A stretch of DNA of 64,000 nucleotides from Lysinibacillus sp. PLM2 (GTDB lineage: Bacteria; Bacillota; Bacilli; Bacillales_A; Planococcaceae). Both the position numbers and the translations under genes were made by a program. Numbering within the stretch: position 1 is the first letter of the stretch; the number at the start of each line of letters is the position of its first letter. Below the pieces are notes generated by a model, which did not search any database, was not told where the DNA came from, and saw nothing but the letters and a program-made list of their open reading frames with translations. Location of the stretch: NCBI GenBank assembly GCA_023168345.1, contig AP025689.1:1362001-1426000 (forward strand), in the 5' to 3' direction. Shown in pieces: positions 55,702 to 62,909 of this stretch.

Positions 55702-56710
55702 TAAAACATTTCTCATCACTGGGGCAGCTGGTTTTATTGGTTTTTTTTTATCAAAGAGTCTATTAGAGGAAGATTGTAAAGTAGTAGGAATTGACAATCT
55801 GAACGATTACTACGATGTAAGCCTTAAGTATAATCGTTTAGAAATACTTTCACAATATCAGAACTTTACATTTATAAAAGGTGATATTTCAAATAAGCAG
55901 TTTATAACCGATATTTTTGAAGAATACAAGCCAAACATTGTTATAAATCTAGCTGCACAGGCGGGAGTAAGATATTCTTTAGAAAATCCAGATATTTATA
56001 TTCAATCCAATATTATTGGTTTTTATAATATTCTAGAAGCATGTCGTTATAATCCAGTAGATCATTTGTTATATGCTTCCTCTAGCTCTGTGTATGGATC
56101 TAATAAAAAAGTACCATTTGAAGAGTCAGATTTTGTTGATAATCCTAATTCATTATATGCTGCAACAAAAAAATCAAACGAACTAATGGCATATACTTAT
56201 AGCAATTTGTATAAAATTCCTGCTACTGGCATTCGCTTTTTTACAGTATATGGGCCTTATGGAAGACCTGATATGGCGTATTTTAATTTTACCAATCTAT
56301 ATTTTAAAGGAGAACCCATTAAAATTTATAATAATGGAGATATAAAAAATGACCTATATCGGGATTACACCTATATAGAAGATATTATTGAAGGTATTGT
56401 TCGTCTTATCCAAGTTCCATCTAAGGAGGCCGTTCCTCATCGTATTTTAAACATCGGAAATAATAAACCTGAAAAACTGATGGTGTTTATTGAAACTCTA
56501 GAGACTGCTTTAAGTTGTGCTTTAGGAAAAAAGGTGATATTTGATAAAAGGTTCGAACCTGTTGCACCGGGTGATGTTTCCACGACATATGCATCGACAA
56601 ATCTATTGCAAGATGTTGTTAGCTTTATACCTCGTACTTCTATCGAGGAAGGTTTAGAACTTTTCGCTAAGTGGTATGTAGATTATTATAATATGAAAAC
56701 GAAAAAATAG
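55673..56710 (+). CDS. UDP-glucuronate 4-epimerase-like NAD-dependent epimerase, probable ATT start
   Basis: An extended SDR of the UDP-glucuronate epimerase group. The frame reads KTFLITGAAGFIGFFLSKS with the NAD motif near the N-terminus, LNDYYDVSLK, LAAQAGVRYSLENP, SSSSVYGSN, the YAATK catalytic pair and FTVYGPYGRPDMA. No ATG, GTG or TTG exists between the in-frame TAA at 55658-55660 and the NAD motif. ATT at 55673 lies 7 nt after AAAGGAG and gives 345 residues, the usual length. CTG 55667 and ATA 55676 are less well placed. The frame is continuous to the TAG, so this is not a frameshift. An internal TTG start at 56066 would lose the whole NAD-binding half. Confidence 0.85.
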   Translation: MINSKPTYPNKTFLITGAAGFIGFFLSKSLLEEDCKVVGIDNLNDYYDVSLKYNRLEILSQYQNFTFIKGDISNKQFITDIFEEYKPNIVINLAAQAGVRYSLENPDIYIQSNIIGFYNILEACRYNPVDHLLYASSSSVYGSNKKVPFEESDFVDNPNSLYAATKKSNELMAYTYSNLYKIPATGIRFFTVYGPYGRPDMAYFNFTNLYFKGEPIKIYNNGDIKNDLYRDYTYIEDIIEGIVRLIQVPSKEAVPHRILNIGNNKPEKLMVFIETLETALSCALGKKVIFDKRFEPVAPGDVSTTYASTNLLQDVVSFIPRTSIEEGLELFAKWYVDYYNMKTKK

Positions 56711-56802
56711 ACGATAGAAATGTGTATATGGATGACAAAATACAGAACTAAGTTTCTTAGAAAGACACTATAATTTTGAAATAGCTCCTAGGAGGAATTT
56801 TA

Positions 56803-57531
56803 TTGGGGGAAACTATTAATCTAAAACTATTATTAAAAATAATAAAAAAGAGACTATTTCTAATCTCTAGTGTGATGATTTTTGGAGCAGTGGTAGGTTA
56901 TATACTATCCTTTTATATCTTACAACCAGTTTATCAAGCTGAAACTCAGATTTTAGTTAACCAAAAAATCAGCGAACAAGATGGATATGTTTTGTCTCAA
57001 TGGGAAACTGAATTACAATTAATTGATACTTATAATGTAATTATTAAAAGTCCTGCAATTATAGATAAAGTAATTGGTGAATTAGATTTAAATATTACAT
57101 CCAAAGAGTTATCTGAGCAAATTTCGGTGACTAATGAAGACAATTCAAAAGTTGTGAATCTTATAGTTGAAGACCCAGTTCCTGAACTAGCTGTTCATAT
57201 TGCGAATACGGTTGCATCGGTATTCAAAAATGAAATTCCTAATTTAATGAGCGTAGACAATATAAATATTTTATCAGAAGCAACACTTAGTGAGAACCCT
57301 AGTCCTATTAAACCTAATAAAATACTAATTATAGCAATAGCAATTACAATGGGACTGATTATCGGTGTGGGTTTAGTATTAACATTAGAATTAATAGATA
57401 CGAGAATTAAGAGTGAACAGGAAGTTGAAGATTTACTAGGTTTACCTATTATTGGAACAATTAGAACGGTCACTGAAAAGGATTTTAATATTACGTCGAC
57501 TTTACCATCCCGTAAGAGGAGGAAGAAATAG
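56803..57531 (+). CDS. YwqC/CapA/Wzz-like chain-length and kinase-activator protein
   Basis: A 242-residue membrane protein with a transmembrane segment at about 17-40, an extracellular Wzz domain and a second transmembrane segment at about 173-195 preceded by the Pro-rich NPSPIKPNK. Such modulators activate the adjacent BY-kinase through their cytoplasmic C-terminal tail (here rich in Arg/Lys). It starts at TTG 56803 behind AGGAGG. The kinase gene follows after 3 bp. Confidence 0.93.
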   Translation: MGETINLKLLLKIIKKRLFLISSVMIFGAVVGYILSFYILQPVYQAETQILVNQKISEQDGYVLSQWETELQLIDTYNVIIKSPAIIDKVIGELDLNITSKELSEQISVTNEDNSKVVNLIVEDPVPELAVHIANTVASVFKNEIPNLMSVDNINILSEATLSENPSPIKPNKILIIAIAITMGLIIGVGLVLTLELIDTRIKSEQEVEDLLGLPIIGTIRTVTEKDFNITSTLPSRKRRKK

Positions 57532-57534
57532 GGG

Positions 57535-58227
57535 ATGTTTAAAAAAAGGAAAAAGTCAATAGTAGTCCCTTTGGCACGTAAATTAATTACGAGCACAAGT
57601 CCAAAGTCCATTATATCTGAACAGTTTCGAACAATTCGTACCAATATTGAATTCTCATCACCGGATCAAACAATAAAAACTATACTGGTTACATCATCGG
57701 TTCCTGGTGAAGGTAAAACAACAACTGCTGCAAATTTGGCGGTGGTATTTGCCCAAGAAGGAAAAAAGGTATTAATTGTCGACTCTGATATGCGTAAGCC
57801 AGCATTACATTATACATTCGATATTTTAAATGAAAAAGGTCTTTCCAATGTATTAACAAGACATCAAAATCATTTTCTAGCGTTATATAATACGAAAATA
57901 GAGAATCTTTTTATCATACCAAGTGGACCTATTCCTCCAAATCCATCTGAATTACTTTCGACCCAAAAGTTTGAGATTTTTCTTGAAGAAGTCAAAGAAT
58001 TGTATGATTTGATTATTTTTGATGCCCCTCCATTACTATCTGTCACAGATGCACAAATCTTATCACATAAATGTGATGGAACAATATTAGTAGTGAAAAG
58101 TGGGTTTGTTGATAAAGTAGATGTATTGAAAGCGAAAACTAGTCTTAATACAGTTCATGCAAAAATTTTAGGAGTGGTATTAAATAATTACAATACGACT
58201 AATAGTAACTATTATGAATATTATTAA
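57535..58227 (+). CDS. YwqD/CpsD-like bacterial tyrosine kinase
   Basis: A BY-kinase of 230 residues with Walker A SSVPGEGKTT (residues 54-63), Walker A' IVDSDMRKP at 81-89, a Walker B region LIIFDAPPLL and a C-terminal tyrosine cluster (Tyr219, 226, 227, 229, 230) for autophosphorylation. It regulates polymer length or enzymes such as UDP-glucose dehydrogenase, and the phosphatase at the head of the locus should reverse it. It is the last gene before the terminator. Confidence 0.95.
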   Translation: MFKKRKKSIVVPLARKLITSTSPKSIISEQFRTIRTNIEFSSPDQTIKTILVTSSVPGEGKTTTAANLAVVFAQEGKKVLIVDSDMRKPALHYTFDILNEKGLSNVLTRHQNHFLALYNTKIENLFIIPSGPIPPNPSELLSTQKFEIFLEEVKELYDLIIFDAPPLLSVTDAQILSHKCDGTILVVKSGFVDKVDVLKAKTSLNTVHAKILGVVLNNYNTTNSNYYEYY

Positions 58228-58240
58228 TTGATTATTCTTA

Positions 58241-58269
58241 GCGCAAATTTCTATTGATTTGCGTTTTTT
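58241..58269 (+). terminator. Rho-independent terminator of the polysaccharide locus
   Basis: A stem CGCAAAT/ATTTGCG with an 8-nt loop and six T. Confidence 0.8.
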
Positions 58270-58345
58270 AAATTTATAATTACTTTGTAATTCTAATATA
58301 TACACTTCACCTTTACAGGTTATTATTCTCTCATTTCTACACTCG

Positions 58346-58368
58346 TTAACTTTTGAATCAAAAGTTAA
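58346..58368. repeat. 23-bp perfect palindrome between the locus and ymdB
   Basis: TTAACTTTTGA-A-TCAAAAGTTAA has 11-bp arms and a single central base. It has no T-run and so is not a simple terminator. The rest of the 351-nt gap is AT-rich, without a gene. Confidence 0.6.
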
Positions 58369-58578
58369 GAATGATGTAATATCTTTAATCATTTAGATTG
58401 ATTATTATTTCCAATTTCATTCAATTTCTTTATTTCAGAATAAGTTGTATACGTTTAATGTATTTATTAAGTTTATAAGAAATAATCATTTGGAATAACA
58501 ATCGTTCACCAGATGCCACTTCCCCTAGATATATGTTAAGATTGAACAAGATTGTAATCAGAAAGAGTGATTGTTTAA

Positions 58579-59376
58579 ATGAAAGTACTATTTATCGGTG
58601 ATATTGTAGGCTCAATTGGAAGAGAAGCCGTTGAAAAATATTTACCCCGTTTAAAGAAAAAATATGCGGCAGATGTTGTGATTGCAAATGGTGAAAATGC
58701 AGCAGCTGGTCGTGGGATTACACATAAAATCTATCAACAGCTATTACAAGCGGGTGTTGATGTGATTACAATGGGCAATCATACTTGGGATAATAAAGAT
58801 ATTTTTGAATTTATAGATGATGCGGACTATTTGATTCGTCCAGCAAACTTCTCAACTGAAGCACCGGGAAAAGGAATGGTGCAAATCGAGAAGGGTGGGG
58901 TTACTTTAACGGTAATTAATTTACATGGTCGCGTCTTTTTACCACCTCACGAGGACCCATTTGCAGTGGCAGATGAACTGGTAGCAGAAGCTCGAAAAAC
59001 TTCTCCATTAGTGTTTGTTGATTTTCATGCAGAAGTGACAAGTGAGAAAATTGCCCTTGGTTGGCATTTAGATGGACGTGCTTCAGCGGTTGTAGGAACT
59101 CATACTCATGTTCAAACAGCAGATGCCCGGATTTATCCTGGGGGGACTGCCTATATTACAGATGTAGGTATGACGGGTCCTTATGATGAAATATTGGGAA
59201 TGAATAAAGAGAGCGTCATTTATAAATTCCAGACGAACATGCCTGCACGTTTTGAGGTTCCAAAAAGTGGACGAGAAGTGCTTAGTGGATTCTTTGTCGA
59301 TATCGATAATAAAACGGGAAAAGCAACATCCTGTGAACGTATTTATATAAATGCCGATTATCCTTTTGAACCATAG
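58579..59376 (+). CDS. ymdB: YmdB-like metallophosphodiesterase
   Basis: A 265-residue calcineurin-like phosphodiesterase. In B. subtilis YmdB hydrolyses 2',3'- and 3',5'-cyclic nucleotides and is needed for biofilm gene expression. Metal-site motifs are FIGDIVGSIGRE at the N-terminus, ANGENAAAGRGIT, MGNHTWDNKD, DFHAEVTSEK and GTHTHVQTAD. Length is standard. It is separated from rny here by the whole polysaccharide locus, which makes its link with biofilm-type products notable. ATG start with AGAGTGA upstream. Confidence 0.95.
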   Translation: MKVLFIGDIVGSIGREAVEKYLPRLKKKYAADVVIANGENAAAGRGITHKIYQQLLQAGVDVITMGNHTWDNKDIFEFIDDADYLIRPANFSTEAPGKGMVQIEKGGVTLTVINLHGRVFLPPHEDPFAVADELVAEARKTSPLVFVDFHAEVTSEKIALGWHLDGRASAVVGTHTHVQTADARIYPGGTAYITDVGMTGPYDEILGMNKESVIYKFQTNMPARFEVPKSGREVLSGFFVDIDNKTGKATSCERIYINADYPFEP

Positions 59377-59432
59377 AGTTTTGTAAGAATAATGCTTAAC
59401 TTTGTGTATAATAATTTACAAATATTAAAGTA

Positions 59433-59498
59433 GAGAAATGGACTAGTTACCATTTCTCACGTGTTAATTCCCCCCGCACTATATGGCGGGGGAGTTTT
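59433..59498 (+). terminator. Two hairpins after ymdB
   Basis: A perfect 9-bp hairpin GAGAAATGG/CCATTTCTC (59433-59458) is followed by CCCCCGC/GCGGGGG (59471-59492) and a short T-run. The second is the likely ymdB terminator and lies against the convergent LysR gene. Confidence 0.7.
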
Positions 59499-59500
59499 AT

Positions 59501-60403
59501 CTAATTAATTCCCTGATTATTGATGATAGTATCTTTTGTCACATCTATAAATGCTTTTAAAGCAGGGGACATCCATTTGTCTTTATGTCTAAATAGTTGT
59601 ATGAAAATTGGAAAGTTAGGTGCGTTCCAATTTAATATAGCTAATCTTCCTTCTTTCACTTCTTTTTCAACAGCAATTTTAGGCAAGGCCGCTATACCAA
59701 TGCCTTCCATTACACATCGTTTAATTGCCTCTACATCCGCTAGTTCAAGCTTGCTAACAGGGTCAATCCCCGCAACCTTTAAAGAATTTTCAAATCCACG
59801 ACGGTAATCTCAATCCTCAGTAACGAAAAGATGCTCATGACGTAGATCTAATGGGTCTACCTTGTCTTGTTGAGCTAATATGTGATCTGGATGACATATT
59901 ATGACGATTGGTTCAGGTCCTAACTCTTCTACAATAAGATTCTCGGAAACAACAGGAGCCATTGATAATAAAGCTACATCCAATTCTCCCTTTGCAAGGA
60001 GACCTTCGAAGTCCTTCTCTGAAACTCCAGGACGAAAAACAAGCTGGACTTTAGGATATTTTTTTTGAAAATGTTTTAAAAGAGAGGGAAGACGGTATGT
60101 ACAATGGGTTTCGGACGCACAGATCGTTAATAACCCACTTGGTTCGCGTAAACAGCCTACAGCATCCTTGGCTTCTTCAGCGAGCGCTAATAATTTGGCA
60201 GCATATAACTGTAGCTGTTCACCTGCCTCTGTTAAAATAACTCGCTTTCCTAATCGCTCAAATAATGGAACACCCAGCTCATCCTCTAGAGCTTTAATAT
60301 GTGATGTAATACTAGACTGTGCATAGCCTAGGTTTTCCGCTGTTCGAGAGAAATTCAATTCTTGAGCTGCAGTTTTAAAAATAGTCAATTGTTTAAATTC
60401 CAT
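59501..60403 (-). pseudogene. LysR family regulator interrupted by an in-frame TGA
   Basis: The frame from 60403 to 59501 would encode a 300-residue LysR protein: an HTH (FKQLTIFKTAAQELNFSRTAENLGYAQSSITSHIKAL) and an effector-binding domain. A single TGA at 59810-59812 (codon 198) follows the sequence HLFVTED. Translation past it continues in the same frame with DYRRGFENSLKVAG ... GIGIAALPKIAVEKE, typical of the family's C-terminal half. Related proteins I recall have a Cys before the (S)YR at this place, so a TGC/TGT to TGA change is the simplest explanation. The truncated product would keep the DNA-binding domain. It is divergent from the alcohol dehydrogenase gene. Confidence 0.85.
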
Positions 60404-60494
60404 ATGTTCACGCCTTATCAGTTTTTCCGATACATATTATCAAAATGTTTCTATATTCATATAATTGAATTTATTTTATCATATTTGTAGATGT

Positions 60495-60534
60495 GATTAG
60501 ATAGAAAATTCAAATTTTTACGATTTATCTAATC
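60495..60534. promoter_or_regulatory. Inverted repeat in the LysR/alcohol dehydrogenase divergent region
   Basis: GATTAGATA (60495-60503) and TATCTAATC (60526-60534) form a perfect 9-bp inverted repeat 22 bp apart, and a further GATTAGA lies near 60558. It is a plausible regulator binding region between the divergent genes. Confidence 0.45.
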
Positions 60535-60581
60535 AATGTTCATTTTGATTTAATTCGATTAGAACAGTAGGGGGTATAAAG

Positions 60582-61742
60582 ATGCATTCATTTAGTTATT
60601 TTTGTAGTACAAAAATTGAAATGGGAATGGGGATATCAAAACAAATACCAGACAAATTAAAATCTCTTGAAATAGGCCAAGCTATTTTACTAGTTAGTGA
60701 TCCAGGGGTTGTAAAAGCTGGTTTAGTAGAACCTATCAAAGAAAATCTTCAATCGCAGGGCTTTAATGTTTCATTATATGATTCAATTTCACAAAATCCT
60801 CGAGATACAGAGTGCATAGCTGGGGCTAAGATTTTTAAAGAAGAGGGCATACAGGCTGTAGTTGCAGTAGGCGGTGGTAGCGCAATGGATACAGGGAAAG
60901 CAATTGCGCTACTAGGGCCTAATGGTGGAACACCGACAGATTATGCAGATGGAAAAAGAACATATGAAAACATTGCACCGATTATTTGTGTACCAACTAC
61001 GGCCGGTACAGGTTCTGAAGTGACAAGGTCATCGGTAATAACGGAGGCAGAAACTCATAGAAAAATGACACTAAAACACGCTTCACTTCGTCCGATGATG
61101 GCAATTTTAGATCCAGAACTTACTTTTAGCGTCCCACCATCTGTTACTGCGGCAACGGGTGTAGACGCATTGGTTCATGCCATTGAAGGGTACACATGTA
61201 AAGTGTCAAACCCAATTTCACAAGCTCTTGGTGCAAAAGCGATGGAAACGATTGTTGCATCGTTACAGACTGCATTTGAAAATGGAAGTGATGAGAAAGC
61301 TCGTTTTAATATGTTAAAAGGAAGCTTACTTGCTGGACTTTGTTTTGGATCGGCAGACGTCGCAGCTGTGCATTGCTTAGCGGAAGCACTTGGGGGTCTT
61401 TATGACACTCCTCATGGTATTGCAAACTCAGTATTTTTACCATATGTATTAAAATTTAATGCGGAAGAAAATACACAAATGCATGCTGATTTATCTCGCT
61501 ATATGGGATTTGCGAAGGATTCAGATGTAGATCGATTAGCGGTAGAAAAACTGATTTCTGGAATTGAAGAATTTACAGCTGCTTTAAAAATTCCGAAATT
61601 AAAAGATTTGGGATATGTCAATGAAACGGATTTCCCTCGAATTGTGGAACTAGCTGTACAAAATGGATCCACTCCAAGCAATGTTCGTACCGTTACAGAG
61701 TCAGACTACATGAATATACTTGAAAATGCATATAAAGGGTGA
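60582..61742 (+). CDS. Iron-containing alcohol dehydrogenase
   Basis: A group III alcohol dehydrogenase of 386 residues. The NAD site has VGGGSAMDTGKA (97-103 core), followed by VPTTAGTGSEVTRSSVI, the metal-site segment ATGVDALVHAIEGY and the His ligands in AVHCLAEALGGLYDTPHG. The substrate may be a small alcohol, diol or lactaldehyde. It starts at ATG 60582 behind AGGGGGT. It was probably controlled by the divergent LysR protein, which is broken here. Confidence 0.93.
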   Translation: MHSFSYFCSTKIEMGMGISKQIPDKLKSLEIGQAILLVSDPGVVKAGLVEPIKENLQSQGFNVSLYDSISQNPRDTECIAGAKIFKEEGIQAVVAVGGGSAMDTGKAIALLGPNGGTPTDYADGKRTYENIAPIICVPTTAGTGSEVTRSSVITEAETHRKMTLKHASLRPMMAILDPELTFSVPPSVTAATGVDALVHAIEGYTCKVSNPISQALGAKAMETIVASLQTAFENGSDEKARFNMLKGSLLAGLCFGSADVAAVHCLAEALGGLYDTPHGIANSVFLPYVLKFNAEENTQMHADLSRYMGFAKDSDVDRLAVEKLISGIEEFTAALKIPKLKDLGYVNETDFPRIVELAVQNGSTPSNVRTVTESDYMNILENAYKG

Positions 61743-61890
61743 GTTATAACTGTAAACGGATGAGTGAAACAGTATTAGCTTTGAACTTCGATCGTTCACT
61801 TTATACTAATATCCTTGTCTTATAATAAGAAGATCTGTAGGACAAAGATTTTTAAAATAAAACCATTTTTTAGAAAATATTGATGAAATT

Positions 61891-61918
61891 TAAGGATTAA
61901 CCTTGATTAAGAAAGAAT
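61891..61918 (+). promoter_or_regulatory. Candidate sigma-H promoter for spoVS
   Basis: TAAGGATTA (61891-61899) and AAAGAAT (61912-61918) with a 12-bp spacer match the sigma-H pattern RnAGGAwWW-N11-12-RnnGAAT except at the first base. B. subtilis spoVS is known to use sigma-H. The box is about 200 nt from the gene. Confidence 0.4.
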
Positions 61919-62049
61919 ACACTGTTTTGAAAGATTATTCATTGAGTACTAAATAATTTCTTCTTTTTTATAGTGGATTTATCCAAAACTGATTCTAAAC
62001 TCCTTTTTTACAGCATAAAATGTGCTACGGACATAAAACTACAAGTCCT

Positions 62050-62087
62050 TTGAATGAACGAAACCAAAAAGAAAACGTTTCATTCAA
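62050..62087 (+). promoter_or_regulatory. Hairpin in the spoVS leader
   Basis: TTGAATGAA (62050-62058) pairs with TTCATTCAA (62079-62087), extended by CG/CG inside. It has no T-run and lies 37 nt before the start. I see nothing further in the 381-nt gap. Confidence 0.4.
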
Positions 62088-62123
62088 CAAACACATTATC
62101 AAGCTCTATGGGGAGGAATAGTT

Positions 62124-62390
62124 GTGGATTCATTAAAAGTATCATCTCGCTCAAATCCAAATTCTGTTGCAGGTGCGCTAGTAGCCGTTATTCGTGAGCA
62201 AGGCTATGCAGAAATGCAGGCGGTCGGTGCAGGTGCATTAAACCAAGCAGTAAAGGCAGTAGCAATTGCTCGTGGCTTTGTTGCGCCAAGTGGAACAGAC
62301 TTAATTTGCGCTCCAGCATTTGCTGATATTACGATTGCTGGTGAAGATCGAACAGCATTGAAACTTGTTGTTGAAAAACGTACAAGATAA
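62124..62390 (+). CDS. spoVS: Stage V sporulation protein S
   Basis: An 88-residue Alba-like nucleic-acid-binding protein needed for spore coat assembly and progress past stage V. Family stretches such as SNPNSVAGALVAVIREQGYAE, AVGAGALNQAVKAVAIARGF and PSGTDLICAPAF are evident. It starts at GTG 62124, with GGGGAGGA upstream, so the product begins MDSLKV, close to the known MEILKV. In B. subtilis it follows ymdB; here LysR and the alcohol dehydrogenase intervene. Confidence 0.95.
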   Translation: MDSLKVSSRSNPNSVAGALVAVIREQGYAEMQAVGAGALNQAVKAVAIARGFVAPSGTDLICAPAFADITIAGEDRTALKLVVEKRTR

Positions 62391-62408
62391 ATCGTTCAAA
62401 GTGACATG

Positions 62409-62446
62409 AAAAAGCCCGACGCTCCTATTGAGTGTCGGGCTTTTTT
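62409..62446. terminator. Bidirectional terminator between spoVS and the DCC gene
   Basis: AAAAAGCCCGACGCTC pairs with GAGTGTCGGGCTTTTTT, a very strong stem with A- and T-tracts on both sides. Confidence 0.92.
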
Positions 62447-62482
62447 CAATCCCCAAAATTTATAAGAAAAAATGAGATCTTT

Positions 62483-62875
62483 TTATAAAAATCGATCTCG
62501 AATTTCTTTTGATGGCAACAAGCAAAGATCCTTCTTACCGAACCATTTGTATCGATTTTTTGCAATAATGCTGTAAAAGTAATCCCTTATTGGTCTTGGA
62601 ACTAGAATAAGTATAGATGCTAACTTCCATGGTCCTTTTAATGATTTGCAAATTCGGAGAGCGGCAGTAGATTTAATGTAATATTGATCGTTTTCAATGA
62701 GAACAAGACTATTAATAATTGTATTTCTTAATCCGAATTTGTTTAAAATATCTTGGCCTATAGTACTTTGTAATGACGCAAATTTAAATTTCCCCTGAGG
62801 ATCACGTTTTATTATAAACTGAACACTTTTATCGCAGAAATTACATTCGCCATCGAATAAAACAATGCTCTCCAT
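62483..62875 (-). CDS. DCC family thiol-disulfide oxidoreductase, YuxK-like
   Basis: A 130-residue protein of the DUF393/DCC family. The founding motif FDGECNFCDKS includes a CxxC at residues 11-14, followed by a thioredoxin-like layout and RDPQGKFKFASLQS. YuxK of B. subtilis is a similar protein of uncertain function. It is the downstream member of a minus-strand pair with the TcaA-like gene, 34 nt away, and shares the strong terminator with spoVS. Confidence 0.88.
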   Translation of the reverse strand: MESIVLFDGECNFCDKSVQFIIKRDPQGKFKFASLQSTIGQDILNKFGLRNTIINSLVLIENDQYYIKSTAALRICKSLKGPWKLASILILVPRPIRDYFYSIIAKNRYKWFGKKDLCLLPSKEIRDRFL

Positions 62876-62909
62876 TACCTTTTCACCTTTTCAAATAAAA
62901 TATTGGTGG

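Noticed and set aside
55680..56066. Frameshift between UDP-glucose dehydrogenase and epimerase
   Set aside because: I translated the segment through the nine-T run at 55741. The frame is continuous and gives the expected SDR motifs.
56066..56710. A short 214-residue epimerase as the true gene
   Set aside because: The NAD-binding half is intact in the same frame upstream, so the short version is an artefact of requiring ATG/GTG/TTG.
39574..58227. Mobile-element borders of the polysaccharide locus
   Set aside because: I found no transposase, integrase, tRNA or flanking direct repeat. Only one palindrome lies near the right edge.
59520..59807. Plus-strand 95-codon frame downstream of ymdB
   Set aside because: It is antisense to the C-terminal half of the LysR pseudogene, which has clear family motifs.
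59810..59812. TGA as selenocysteine in the LysR gene
   Set aside because: LysR proteins are not known selenoproteins, and I see no SECIS-like stem-loop directly after the TGA.
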